Positions 1 to 8,615 of a stretch of DNA of 18,054 nucleotides are shown here, one piece after another; position 1 is the stretch's first letter, and the number at the start of each line of letters is the position of its first letter. The notes below the pieces were generated by a model. It made no database searches, was not told the DNA's origin, and saw only the letters and a program-made list of their open reading frames with translations. The DNA lies in the NCBI GenBank assembly GCA_964639525.1, contig CAZXDS010000050.1, forward strand, positions 1 through 18,054, written 5' to 3'. Source of the DNA: CAZXDS01 sp964639525. Lineage in GTDB: Bacteria > Bacteroidota > Ignavibacteria > Ignavibacteriales > Melioribacteraceae. The translations under genes and the position numbers were made by a program.

Positions 1-54
1 ACAAAGAAAGGTAAATATCGGAAATATGAATAATGCCTTATGTTAGTGCCATTA

Positions 55-93
55 CTCTGAAGCGGGGCGGAGGTACGAAGGGGAGCTTCAGAG
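55..93. repeat. GC-rich inverted repeat left of the IS256 remnant
   Basis: CTCTGAAGC (55-63) is perfectly repeated in inverse at 85-93 (GCTTCAGAG), enclosing a G-rich 21-nt spacer. The surroundings are strongly AT-rich, so the patch stands out in composition. It lies about 55 bases before the transposase start and could be part of the element's end or of an older insertion. No T-run follows directly, so it is not a typical terminator. No partner copy is visible on the right side of the element. Confidence 0.4.
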
Positions 94-149
94 GGATTTT
101 CGAAAAAAAATTATTAACTTTATTTTTCACCATTTACACGGAGACAGAC

Positions 150-903
150 ATGGAACGAACAAATGAAATGATTGAGCAACTAAAAGCTGATCTTTCTGGT
201 GCAACAACTTATAGAGACTTAATGGGTAAAGATGGGGCAATTAAAAATCTACTTGCCAAATCAATCGAACAAATGCTCGATAGCGAACTAACCGAACATC
301 TCGGTTATCCGAGGCATTCACCAGCTGGTAATAACAGCGGCAACAATAGAAACGGTAAAACTAGAAAAAGACTTAAGAACGATAATGGAGAAATTGAAGA
401 TGAAATTATTTCAATGTACGCCAAAGGTATGACTACACGTGATATACAATCGCACGTAACCGAACTATACGGTATTGATATTAGTCCAACACTTGTTTCA
501 AACATAACTAACAAGCTGATTGATTTAGCAGAAGGGTGGCATTCCGGACCACTTGAAAAAGTTTATCCAATAATTTTTCTTGATGCAATTCATTAGAAGA
601 TAAGGGACGAAGACACCAGAAAGGTAGTCTCAAAGGCTGCATCACTTGTTTGGCGATAGATTACTGAATGACATAAGGGGATTTACTCGGGCTATGGGTC
701 TCAGAGACTGAGGGAGCTAATTTCTGGCTTGCTGTTCTAACAGAGCTAAAAAACCGTGGAGTTGAAGATATTTTCATAGCTTGTATTGATGGATTAAAAG
801 GATTCCCCGAAACAATAAATTCAGTGTTCCCTAAAACTGAAATCCAGTTATGTGTTATTCACCAGATAAGAAATACGCTAAGATATATTGCTTCTAAAGA
901 CCG
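150..903 (+). pseudogene. IS256-family transposase, broken and 3'-truncated
   Basis: This is the N-terminal two thirds of an IS256-family (mutator-type) DDE transposase. The intact first part (150-596) has the family's N-terminal region, including NNSGNNRNGKTRK, and the first catalytic Asp region IIFLDAIH. A TAG stop at 597 replaces the next expected aromatic codon. Reading on in the same frame gives KIRDED and KVVSKAA, then a single-base loss near 640 shifts the frame. From about 675 the shifted frame reads LGLWVSETEGANFWLAVLTE, FIACIDGLKGFPE (second catalytic Asp) and IQLCVIHQIRNTLRYIASKD. Homology stops there, so roughly 140 C-terminal residues with the catalytic Glu are missing. ATG 150, behind GGAGACA, is preferred to the in-frame ATG 33 because family similarity starts at MERTNE. 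The element cannot make an active enzyme. Confidence 0.88.
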
Positions 904-907
904 CTGC

Positions 908-1184
908 TGAGGACTACCAAAAGATTGGTTCCAAATCCGGTAAAACAATGGGTAAAAAAAATACTTCTAAAATAGCACTGTTTTTCTTGCCCTCCTATTC
1001 TCCGGAAAGAAATCATGCTGAGTATCTGAATTGTGACCTAAAATATGGTTTGTCTCAAAAAGTGATGCAAAAAAATGACGAGCAACTTAAAAAAAATGTG
1101 CAATCACACATGAAACTTTTGCAAAGAAAACCAGATAGAGTAATTAAATATTTCAAACACCAAAGTATAAAATATGCTGCTTAA
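908..1184 (+). pseudogene. IS630-family transposase, 3' fragment
   Basis: This is the C-terminal part of an IS630-family DDE transposase. The readable part contains KIALFFLPSYSPE, the HAEYLNCDLK segment with the third acidic catalytic residue (families usually read NPDEYLN), and a typical tail ending YFKHQSIKYAA. Upstream, the +1 frame reads NPVKQWVKK, which matches the expected family sequence. The frames are separated at the A8 tract at 954-961, so one A has probably been lost there. Everything 5' of this, including the first two catalytic Asp residues, is absent. The fragment begins directly where the IS256 remnant ends, so one element was probably inserted into or deleted against the other. 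The TTG-started open frame 888-1184 is an artefact of this fusion. Confidence 0.8.
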
Positions 1185-1249
1185 TAATTTCCTAATTGAT
1201 ATAACCCAGGTTAATAGGTATGAATGTTTGGGTAACATGAGTTAATAAA

Positions 1250-2758
1250 TCATTCTACGCTACCAATAAATTTTAATTCCTCAATAGCTTTTTCCATTTT
1301 CAAAAGTTTTTCTTTTTGTTCAATGGACAAAGGCGGAGCTACCCTTTGTTTGCAATTGTTAATCACACACTTTTCGCACGTGTCGTTCACAACCATCTCA
1401 GAAATTGCGGAATCGTTCCAAAACTTAATTCGTTTCTTTAGTTTTTCATCAATGAAAAAGCCAAGTGTTACGCTTGTCATTTTTCCGGTTAAAAATTTAC
1501 TTGGTTTTGCAACTGAAACACACAAAAATTTATCATTTGATTCATGAAATTTTGAGCGCAAAATACCAGGAACAAAATTGTTAAAATTAGAAGTTTTTGA
1601 AATTTTTTGTTCAAGATTGTTTAGCACGTCTATTGAAATCCATCGTCTGCAATAATGTTCGTTAGTTTGGTATCCACCCGGACTTCTCTCAATGTTTAAT
1701 CTGACTTCTTTTGAAAGTTGAAAACTATCTGAAGCAATATCTTTGTTAAATTTTAGAAAGAAAAATTTATGTAGATTAAAATACTTGCTGGCAAGGTTTG
1801 TCAAACGCTGAAAAAACATTTCCGGAGATGCGGTATATTTATCAAGAAGTTTTAAAAGATACTCTGCTTGCCATTTTGTTTTTGAAAATAATTTGTTTGT
1901 ATCAGCAATAAATAATTGTTTCGGTAACTTTAACGCAGTTGAAAAGTAAGAGGCGTTAAAATTGTTTAACAGCTGATCAAAAGTATCTAATTTATAGTTA
2001 GAGTAAGAATAACTGCGATCTTCCATTCCCAAGAAATTGTAAGCCAATTCTTTTCCAATAATAAATGATTTTTGTGACTGGGACAAATTATTATTTAAGA
2101 ATAATATGTTTGGTTTTCCCGTTTGCACAGTTGCACGTAATTCTCTTAGAGCACTAAAATTGCTCAATGATGTTTCATCAACTTTATAGTTAAATCCTGT
2201 AACTAATATGTTTTTTAACCTTTTATAAGAAATGGGAGTAGATGCGGGGACTTTATATTTTTTTGTGAATTCCTCAACTTTATTCTCAATATCCTCAAAA
2301 TAATTATTGTTAAGTTCCTTATATATTCTAAGTGCCGTTCTACTAAAAGCACTTCGGCTCATTTCCGAACTTTTTGCCAATTCAATAAGCGTTGCAACCA
2401 ATGCACTTAACTGCATTGGTGCGTTTGACATAAGTACAATCAACTTGTTAATGTCGATTCCGTAATGGTCCAGAGGAAGTTGTTCCAAAATATTCGATTC
2501 CAGTAATTCGCCAATCGGAGATAAATACTTTGTTAATTTTATGGAAACAAGACTATCATACGAAACATTCAAGGCTTCGGAAAGTGATGCTATTTTATCT
2601 GTTTTGGGATATTTTTTCCCGCTTTCAATTTCATTTAAGTACGAAATTGACATGCTGCTGAGAGAAGCAAGCTCTGATAAAGACAGACCTTTATTTTGTC
2701 TAATCTGCTTTAACTTAAGTCCAAATATGATTTTAATTGCATTTTTTTTAAGTTTCAA
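1250..2758 (-). CDS. XRE-family regulator, PrpR/RamB-like (short-chain acyl-CoA responsive type)
   Basis: A 502-residue cytoplasmic transcription factor. Residues about 13-70 form a helix-turn-helix of the Xre/Cro type (LSLSELASLSSMSISYLNEIE). The middle corresponds to the ImmA/IrrE-like domain, but the expected HExxH zinc motif reads KELAY (236-240), so protease activity is unlikely. The C-terminus has Cys461-x2-Cys464-x4-Cys469 followed by QRVAPP. This resembles the CxxC...DC.QR..PP motif of mycobacterial PrpR-type regulators, where C-terminal cysteines are reported to hold an iron-sulfur cluster and the protein responds to acyl-CoA. The start is TTG at 2758 with GAGAGG seven bases upstream; the nearby ATG codons are out of frame. 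It is divergent from the beta-oxidation cluster, 166 bases away, and probably controls it. The domain reading is fairly sure; ligand and target are inferred. Confidence 0.8.
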   Translation of the reverse strand: MKLKKNAIKIIFGLKLKQIRQNKGLSLSELASLSSMSISYLNEIESGKKYPKTDKIASLSEALNVSYDSLVSIKLTKYLSPIGELLESNILEQLPLDHYGIDINKLIVLMSNAPMQLSALVATLIELAKSSEMSRSAFSRTALRIYKELNNNYFEDIENKVEEFTKKYKVPASTPISYKRLKNILVTGFNYKVDETSLSNFSALRELRATVQTGKPNILFLNNNLSQSQKSFIIGKELAYNFLGMEDRSYSYSNYKLDTFDQLLNNFNASYFSTALKLPKQLFIADTNKLFSKTKWQAEYLLKLLDKYTASPEMFFQRLTNLASKYFNLHKFFFLKFNKDIASDSFQLSKEVRLNIERSPGGYQTNEHYCRRWISIDVLNNLEQKISKTSNFNNFVPGILRSKFHESNDKFLCVSVAKPSKFLTGKMTSVTLGFFIDEKLKKRIKFWNDSAISEMVVNDTCEKCVINNCKQRVAPPLSIEQKEKLLKMEKAIEELKFIGSVE

Positions 2759-2818
2759 ATCGTTGCCTCTCGCACATAATTTTTATTCTTGCTTAGAAAT
2801 ATAATAAAAAAGTAATTT

Positions 2819-2829
2819 AGCTGACAGCT
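2819..2829. promoter_or_regulatory. Short inverted repeat AGCTG-A-CAGCT in the divergent promoter region
   Basis: A perfect 5-bp inverted repeat around one central base, lying between the regulator start and the fad promoter. Its centre is about 25 bp from the centre of the 14-bp palindrome at 2843-2856. It could be a second regulator site, or a coincidence, given its short length. Confidence 0.3.
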
Positions 2830-2842
2830 TATTTTCTTTATT

Positions 2843-2856
2843 AGCGAAATTTCGCT
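2843..2856. promoter_or_regulatory. Perfect 14-bp palindrome AGCGAAATTTCGCT, candidate operator
   Basis: The sequence is identical to its own reverse complement. Its last base is the first base of a TTGACA -35 box on the plus strand. A dimeric regulator bound here would block or influence RNA polymerase at the fad promoter. The divergent XRE-type regulator is the obvious candidate to bind it. That pairing is inferred from position; the palindrome itself is seen directly. Confidence 0.6.
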
Positions 2857-2884
2857 TGACAAATAAATACAAAGTAGATATTTT
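2856..2884 (+). promoter_or_regulatory. Sigma70-like promoter for the fad cluster
   Basis: A consensus -35 TTGACA (2856-2861) is followed after 17 bases by TATTTT (2879-2884). A consensus TATAAT at 2891-2896 is an alternative -10, but it has no good -35 at the right distance. The start codon of the acyl-CoA ligase is about 35 bases further on. The -35 touches the 14-bp palindrome. Confidence 0.55.
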
Positions 2885-2924
2885 AGATATTATAATTTTC
2901 ATCTATTAACCACAGGGTGTCAAG

Positions 2925-4709
2925 ATGGCGAATACAACGCTTGAAGTAAAAAGAATAATAGATCTAATTCCTTACCAAATAGCAACCTTCCCACGAGAAG
3001 ATGCACTTTGCGATAAAAAAGATGGCAAATGGCAAAAGTTTAGTTCCGTTGAAATTCAAAAAAATGTTGATGATTTTAGTCTCGGACTTTTAAAAATGGG
3101 TTTTGACAAAGGCGATAAATTTGCCATTATTTCTGCAAATCGAACCGAATGGACTTTTACTGATCTTGGTATATTACAGATTGGCGGCAATGACATTCCG
3201 ATTTACCCTAATATGAGCGAAGATCAATATGAATACATTTTTAACGATGCTGAAGTAAAACTCGTTTTTGTAGGCGACAAAGATTTATATGATAAAGTAA
3301 TGAGAGTCATTCCCAAAACCCCTTCCGTACAGGATGTATATTCATTTGATAAAATTAAGGGAGTTAAACATTGGTCCGAAATATCCGAAGTTGCCGATTA
3401 TTCTTTGGAAAGCAAACTGCATGAAATTGAAGACTCTATAGATGAAATGGATTTGGCTACAATTATTTACACTTCGGGAACAACAGGAGTTCCCAAAGGA
3501 GTTATGCTGTGTCACAAAAATATTATCAGCAATGTAAAATCCTTAGCTCAAATTATTCCTATTCGTAAAGAAGATACAATGATAAGTTTTTTGCCTATCT
3601 GCCACATCTTTGAAAGAACTGCTGTTTATTACTATCTAAGTCTTGGCGGTGCAACTTATTTTGCAGAGAGCATAGACAAAATAGGTGATAATCTTAAAGA
3701 AATTAAGCCTAATTATTTCACAACAGTACCAAGATTATTAGAAAAAATTTATGAAAAAATAATGGATAAAGGGCGTGATCTTAGCCCTGCAAAAAAAGCA
3801 ATATTTGGATGGGCTGTAAATCTTGGAAATCATTATAATCCTAAAGGAGAGAATAATTGGTTCTATAAATTACGCTTAATTTTTGCACGTAAATTGGTTT
3901 TCAGCAAATGGATGGAAGCACTTGGCGGAAATGTTAAAGGAATCATTAGCGGTTCCGCAGTACTTCAACCAAGGTTGGCAAGAATATTTACTGCTGCCGG
4001 TGCTCCGGTACGTTCCGGTTATGGTTTAACGGAAACTTCGCCTGTACTAACATGCAATAGATTTACAAAAGGAGGTTATTATCTCGGCTCTGTTGGTATC
4101 CCAATTCCAGATTGTGAAATTAAACTTTCCGAAATTGGGGAAATTCTTGCTAAAGGACCAATGATAATGTTAGGCTATTATCAAAAACCTGAATTGACAA
4201 AAGAAGTTATTGACGAAGACGGATGGTTTCATACCGGCGATATTGGTGAATGGATTGATGGTAAATATATAAAAATTACTGATAGAGTAAAACAAATATT
4301 TAAAACTTCCGGAGGTAAATATGTTACTCCTTTACCGGTTGAAAACAAAATGAAAGAATCTTTATTTATAGAAGAACTGATGGTAATTGGAGAAAATCAA
4401 AAATTCGTTGGTGCAATTATAGTTCCTCACTTTGAGTTTATACGAAAATGGTGTCACAAAAAATGTGAAGGGTTGGAAACAAATGAACAAATTGCCAATT
4501 CGGATATCGTTAAAGAAAGAATTTGGGAAGACATTCAAAAGTACAATAAACGCTTTGGTCATATTCAGCAAATTAAAAAATTTGAATTGGTTACTGAACA
4601 ATGGACGGTAGAAACCGGTGAAATGACACCAACACTTAAATTAAAAAGGCGTGTAATTAAAAAGAACTATGAAGCTATAATTAATAAAATTTATGATATA
4701 GAAAATTAA
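2925..4709 (+). CDS. fadD: Long-chain fatty acid--CoA ligase (AMP-forming)
   Basis: It activates long-chain fatty acids to acyl-CoA with ATP, giving AMP and pyrophosphate, the entry step of beta-oxidation. The 594 residues form one adenylate-forming enzyme. The P-loop YTSGTTGVPKG is at 182-192, GYGLTETSP at 365-373, the adenylate-binding GWFHTGDIG at 433-441, and the hinge motif DRVKQIFKTSGGKYV at 453-467. Length and the SGGKYV signature fit the FadD15/ACSL-like long-chain branch, which is larger than E. coli FadD. ATG 2925 has AGGGTG five bases upstream. It is the first gene of the plus-strand cluster and is separated from fadN by 229 bases with no terminator-like hairpin. Chain-length preference cannot be read from the sequence; a role in lipid synthesis rather than breakdown is possible but less likely here. 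Confidence 0.9.
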   Translation: MANTTLEVKRIIDLIPYQIATFPREDALCDKKDGKWQKFSSVEIQKNVDDFSLGLLKMGFDKGDKFAIISANRTEWTFTDLGILQIGGNDIPIYPNMSEDQYEYIFNDAEVKLVFVGDKDLYDKVMRVIPKTPSVQDVYSFDKIKGVKHWSEISEVADYSLESKLHEIEDSIDEMDLATIIYTSGTTGVPKGVMLCHKNIISNVKSLAQIIPIRKEDTMISFLPICHIFERTAVYYYLSLGGATYFAESIDKIGDNLKEIKPNYFTTVPRLLEKIYEKIMDKGRDLSPAKKAIFGWAVNLGNHYNPKGENNWFYKLRLIFARKLVFSKWMEALGGNVKGIISGSAVLQPRLARIFTAAGAPVRSGYGLTETSPVLTCNRFTKGGYYLGSVGIPIPDCEIKLSEIGEILAKGPMIMLGYYQKPELTKEVIDEDGWFHTGDIGEWIDGKYIKITDRVKQIFKTSGGKYVTPLPVENKMKESLFIEELMVIGENQKFVGAIIVPHFEFIRKWCHKKCEGLETNEQIANSDIVKERIWEDIQKYNKRFGHIQQIKKFELVTEQWTVETGEMTPTLKLKRRVIKKNYEAIINKIYDIEN

Positions 4710-4908
4710 TTATGACAGTGTTTTTATTGAAAAAACAAATGAAACATACAGGACAACTATTAAGACAAACAAAAAGCTGATAATAAAAAAAATAGGTCAT
4801 TCCGATGCAGGTTGGAACTCGGATATTGTTCAAGGTTCCGATTATTTACAGAATGCCGTGCAAAAACATATCGGGATAACAAGTAAAATTAAAAATATAG
4901 CTAATTAA
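4702..4908 (+). other. Unrecognised open frame without a start codon between fadD and fadN
   Basis: This frame is open for 68 codons up to TAA at 4906-4908, in a stretch where the other frames close often. It lacks a sensible start: no ATG, GTG or TTG occurs near its beginning. The reading contains protein-like segments such as KKIGHSDAGWNSDIVQGSDY and LQNAVQKHIG. It may be the tail of a decayed gene, or chance. I do not recognise it. The rest of the 4710-4938 gap shows no hairpin or promoter. Confidence 0.25.
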
Positions 4909-4938
4909 CAAATTTCTAAATAATGTGAAAAATCAATT

Positions 4939-7344
4939 ATGAAAAGAACAATCAAAAAAGTAGCTGTTCTCGGCTCGGGAGTTATGGGCTCGCGTATCGC
5001 ATTGCACTTTGCAAATATTGGCTGTGAAGTGTTTCTGCTTGATATCGTTCCACGTGAACTTTCCGAATTGGAAAAAAAGAAAGGTCTTACACTTGAAGAC
5101 AAAGTAGTAAGAAACAGAATTGCAAATGAAAATTTGCTAAATGTAATGAAGGCTAAGCCTTCCCCTGTTTATCACAAAAATTTTGCCAAACGAGTAACAA
5201 CAGGAAATTTTGAAGATAATTCTCATTGGCTCGGTGAAGTTGATTGGATTATCGAAGTAGTTGTGGAAAATTTGAAAATTAAAAAATTGGTTTTCGACAA
5301 TGTTGAAAAATTTAGAAAGCCGGGAACATTAGTTACGTCAAACACTTCCGGAATTCCTATTCATTTAATGTTGGAAAACAGAAGCGAAGATTTTCAACAG
5401 CATTTTTGCGGAACACACTTTTTCAATCCACCGCGATATTTACCCCTGTTTGAAATAATCCCTACTCAAAAAACAAAGCAGGAAGTAATTGACTTTTTAA
5501 TGTATTACGGTGATTTATTCCTTGGTAAAACCCCGGTGCTTTGTAAAGACACCCCGGCATTTATTGCCAACAGAATAGGCGTGTTCAGCATTATGGCAGT
5601 TTTTAAACTAATGAAAGAATTAAATTTAACTATTAAAGAAATCGATACTTTAACAGGCCCGTTAACAGGCAAACCAAAATCCGCAACGTTCAGAACTGCT
5701 GATGTTGTAGGACTTGATACATTGGTTCACGTAGCAAATAATATTTACAACGATTGCCCTAATGACGAATCAAGAGAAATTTTTGTAATTCCCGACTATG
5801 TTAACAAAATGGTAGAAAATAATTGGCTCGGTGATAAAACAAGACAAGGATTTTACAAAAAAACAAAAGATGAAAACGGAAAGAGAACTATTCTTGAATT
5901 AAACGTTGATACTCTTGAATACAATCCAAGTGTAAAGCCGAAATTCGGTTCTGTTGCGGCAGCAAAACCATTAGATAATTTAAACGACCGCTTGAAAGCA
6001 TTGCACGCAGCAAAAGACAAAGCAGGCGATTTTTTACGTCAGCTTTCATTTAATGTTTTTAATTATTCATCAAGCAGAATTCCAGAAATATCGGATGAAC
6101 TATACAAAATAGACGATGGAATGAGAGCCGGTTTCGGTTGGGAACTTGGTCCATTTGAAATGTGGGATGTTCTCGGTGTTGAAAGAATGATAAAGGGAAT
6201 GGAAGAAGCTGATTTGGCTCCTGCCGAATGGGTTTCTAAAATGCTTGCCAATGGATTTAAAACATTTTATAAAATCGAATCCGGTAAAAAACTATTCTAC
6301 GATATTCCTTCCAACAGTTACAAAGAAATTCCGGGAAGGGACGATTTTGTAATTCTCGAAAATTATCGTTCAAACAAACCTGTATGGCAAAATTCGGGTG
6401 CGACTTTGCACGATATTGGCGACGGTGTATTGAATCTTGAATTCCAAACAAAAATGAATTCAATAGGCTCAGAAATTCTTGAAGCGATAAATAAATCCAT
6501 TGAAATTGCGGAAAAGGATTACAAAGGATTAGTAATTGGAAATGACGGTCCGCATTTTTCAGCCGGTGCAAACTTGGCGATGATGTTTATGCTTGCAACC
6601 GAGCAGGAATATGATGAAATTGATTTCGCAGTTCGTGCTTTTCAAAATGCAACAATGCACATTCGTTATTCTAATGTTCCTGTAGTTGCTGCACCTCACG
6701 GACTTGTACTCGGAGGCGGTTGTGAAGTTTGTCTTCATTCAGATAAAGTAGAAGCAGCTGCCGAAACATACGCCGGACTTGTTGAAGTAGGCGTTGGAAT
6801 TATTCCTGCCGGAGGCGGAACTAAGGAAATGGCTCTTCGTGCTTCCGATGCATATCTTAAAGGTGGAGTAGAATTTCCGGAATTACAGTGGCGGTTCTTA
6901 AATATTGCACAGGCAAAAGTTTCCACTTCTGCACAAGAAGCATTTGACCTAAATTACTTTAAAAAAGGTAGAGATAACATTGTGATAAATCAGCATAGGT
7001 TAATTTCGCAAGCAAAAAAATCTGTTATTGATCTTGCCGAACGTGGTTATACAAAACCAATAGCAAGACAAAATGTTAAAGTATTGGGTAGAGCCGGTAT
7101 GGCACCAATGCTGCTCGGTGCATTTTCCTTTAATGAAGCAAGATATATTTCTGAACATGACAAAAAGATAGTTGAAAAATTGGCTTATGTTATGTCCGGC
7201 GGAGACCTTTCGGAAGGGAGTTTTGTTTCAGAACAGTATTTGCTCGATCTTGAAAGAGAAGCTTTCTTAAGTCTTATTGGCGAAAGAAAAACTTTGGAAA
7301 GAATTCAGAGCATTTTAACAACCGGAAAGCCGTTGCGTAATTAG
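4939..7344 (+). CDS. fadN: Bifunctional 3-hydroxyacyl-CoA dehydrogenase / enoyl-CoA hydratase, FadN type
   Basis: It catalyses the two middle steps of beta-oxidation: hydration of trans-2-enoyl-CoA and NAD-dependent oxidation of the 3-hydroxyacyl-CoA. The 801-residue protein has the dehydrogenase first and the hydratase last, as in Bacillus FadN (about 790 residues) and opposite to E. coli FadB/FadJ. The Rossmann motif GSGVMG is at 12-17. The catalytic His160 and Glu172 (GTHFFNPP...FEI) have the usual 12-residue spacing. In the crotonase domain both catalytic glutamates are visible, Glu596 (GGGCE) and Glu616 (AGLVE), 20 apart as in rat hydratase, with GIIPAGGGTKE following. ATG 4939 fits the Rossmann start, but no clear Shine-Dalgarno site precedes it. 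fadA follows after 53 bases. Confidence 0.93.
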   Translation: MKRTIKKVAVLGSGVMGSRIALHFANIGCEVFLLDIVPRELSELEKKKGLTLEDKVVRNRIANENLLNVMKAKPSPVYHKNFAKRVTTGNFEDNSHWLGEVDWIIEVVVENLKIKKLVFDNVEKFRKPGTLVTSNTSGIPIHLMLENRSEDFQQHFCGTHFFNPPRYLPLFEIIPTQKTKQEVIDFLMYYGDLFLGKTPVLCKDTPAFIANRIGVFSIMAVFKLMKELNLTIKEIDTLTGPLTGKPKSATFRTADVVGLDTLVHVANNIYNDCPNDESREIFVIPDYVNKMVENNWLGDKTRQGFYKKTKDENGKRTILELNVDTLEYNPSVKPKFGSVAAAKPLDNLNDRLKALHAAKDKAGDFLRQLSFNVFNYSSSRIPEISDELYKIDDGMRAGFGWELGPFEMWDVLGVERMIKGMEEADLAPAEWVSKMLANGFKTFYKIESGKKLFYDIPSNSYKEIPGRDDFVILENYRSNKPVWQNSGATLHDIGDGVLNLEFQTKMNSIGSEILEAINKSIEIAEKDYKGLVIGNDGPHFSAGANLAMMFMLATEQEYDEIDFAVRAFQNATMHIRYSNVPVVAAPHGLVLGGGCEVCLHSDKVEAAAETYAGLVEVGVGIIPAGGGTKEMALRASDAYLKGGVEFPELQWRFLNIAQAKVSTSAQEAFDLNYFKKGRDNIVINQHRLISQAKKSVIDLAERGYTKPIARQNVKVLGRAGMAPMLLGAFSFNEARYISEHDKKIVEKLAYVMSGGDLSEGSFVSEQYLLDLEREAFLSLIGERKTLERIQSILTTGKPLRN

Positions 7345-7397
7345 CAACAACAATTAACAATAAATAATAAAATTTTAATAAAATTAAAAGTAAAATT

Positions 7398-8573
7398 ATG
7401 AGAGAAGCATATATTGTAGCAGGATATCGAACAGCAGTAACTAAAGCTAAAAAGGGAGGTTTTCGCTTTTATAGAACTGACGATCTCGCTGCGGATGTCG
7501 TAAAACATCTAATAAAATCAGTTCCGCAATTAGATCCTGAAAGGATTGATGATTTAATTGTTGGAAACGCATTCCCTGAAGCAGAACAAGGATTACAAAT
7601 TGGAAGAATGATTGCTCTGGAAAGTCTGCCGTTAAGAGTTCCCGGTTCAACTGTAAACCGATTTTGTGCATCGGGCATTGACACTATTGCAACAGCAGTA
7701 GCACGCATTCAATCAGGTATGATGGATTGCGTCGTTGCCGGCGGTGCGGAATCAATGAGTATGATTCCAATGACGGGATGGAAACTTGCACCGAATTACA
7801 CCACTTCAAAAGAAAATCCCGGATACTATATGGGAATGGGACTTACCGCTGAAAAAGTTGTTGAAAAATATAAAATATCGCGTGAAGACCAAGATGAATT
7901 TTCTTACAATTCACACATGAAAGCGTTGAATGCTATTGATAACGGTTATTTTAAAGATCAAATTGTCCCTATCGAAGTTGAACAGGTTTATGTTGAAAAC
8001 GGAAAACGGAAAACCCGCCGGTTTGTTGTTGATACAGACGAAGGACCGCGTAGAGGAACAAGCATTGAAGCACTTGCGCGTCTTAAACCGGTTTTTGCTG
8101 CCGGCGGTTCTGTTACGGCAGGAAATTCATCGCAGACTTCTGACGGCGCCGCATTTGTTCTTGTAATGTCCGAAGAAATGGTTAAAGAATTAAATCTTAC
8201 TCCAATTGCAAGAATGGTTTCGTATGCGCTTGAGGGTGTTGATCCCTCTTTGATGGGAACAGGTCCAATTGCAGCAATTCCAAGGGCACTTAAAAAGGCA
8301 GGAATGAAATTAGAGGATTTGGATTTAATTGAGCTTAACGAAGCTTTTGCATCACAATCACTCGCAGTAATTAGAACACTTGGATTAAATCCGGAAGTCC
8401 TTAATGTAAACGGCGGCGCTATTGCACTTGGACATCCGCTTGGTTGCACGGGCGCTAAATTAACCGTTCAGGTTCTTAATGAATTGAAGCGGCGAAATAA
8501 AAAATATGGAATGGTTACGGCTTGTGTTGGAGGTGGCCAAGGTGTTGCCGGTATTTATGAATTATTAAATTAA
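7398..8573 (+). CDS. fadA: Acetyl-CoA acyltransferase (3-ketoacyl-CoA thiolase)
   Basis: It cleaves 3-ketoacyl-CoA with CoA to give acetyl-CoA and a shortened acyl-CoA, the last step of each beta-oxidation turn. The 391 residues match the usual thiolase length. The nucleophile Cys90 sits in VNRFCASG, His346 in NGGAIALGHPLG, and the second cysteine Cys376 in CVGGGQGVAG, so all catalytic residues are present. It lies 53 bases after fadN, the partner it works with, and is probably cotranscribed. The upstream spacer is very AT-rich with no clear ribosome binding site. A biosynthetic acetyl-CoA acetyltransferase is a possible alternative by motif alone, but the position makes the degradative role far more likely. 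Confidence 0.93.
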   Translation: MREAYIVAGYRTAVTKAKKGGFRFYRTDDLAADVVKHLIKSVPQLDPERIDDLIVGNAFPEAEQGLQIGRMIALESLPLRVPGSTVNRFCASGIDTIATAVARIQSGMMDCVVAGGAESMSMIPMTGWKLAPNYTTSKENPGYYMGMGLTAEKVVEKYKISREDQDEFSYNSHMKALNAIDNGYFKDQIVPIEVEQVYVENGKRKTRRFVVDTDEGPRRGTSIEALARLKPVFAAGGSVTAGNSSQTSDGAAFVLVMSEEMVKELNLTPIARMVSYALEGVDPSLMGTGPIAAIPRALKKAGMKLEDLDLIELNEAFASQSLAVIRTLGLNPEVLNVNGGAIALGHPLGCTGAKLTVQVLNELKRRNKKYGMVTACVGGGQGVAGIYELLN

Positions 8574-8615
8574 AAATAATATCATTTTTATTAAGTAGTT
8601 GCAGAATAAATAACC

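Noticed and set aside
33..149. N-terminal extension of the IS256 transposase from ATG 33
   Set aside because: IS256 similarity begins at ATG 150, which has its own ribosome binding site; the upstream part crosses the GC-rich hairpin and looks non-coding.
888..1184. 98-residue protein gene starting at TTG 888
   Set aside because: The frame joins the end of an IS256 remnant to an IS630 C-terminus; the first residues are out of frame with either family, so it is a fusion artefact.
1194..1249. Terminator after the regulator gene from ACCCA/TGGGT
   Set aside because: Only 5 bp of stem with a 22-nt loop and no T-run on the minus strand.
2891..2896. Consensus TATAAT as the fad -10 box
   Set aside because: It lies 29 bases after the TTGACA and has no good -35 at 16-18 bases; TATTTT at 2879-2884 is better spaced, though the alternative is not excluded.
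7988..8449. 153-residue minus-strand open frame inside fadA
   Set aside because: It is a shadow of the thiolase reading frame; the plus strand carries the conserved catalytic motifs.
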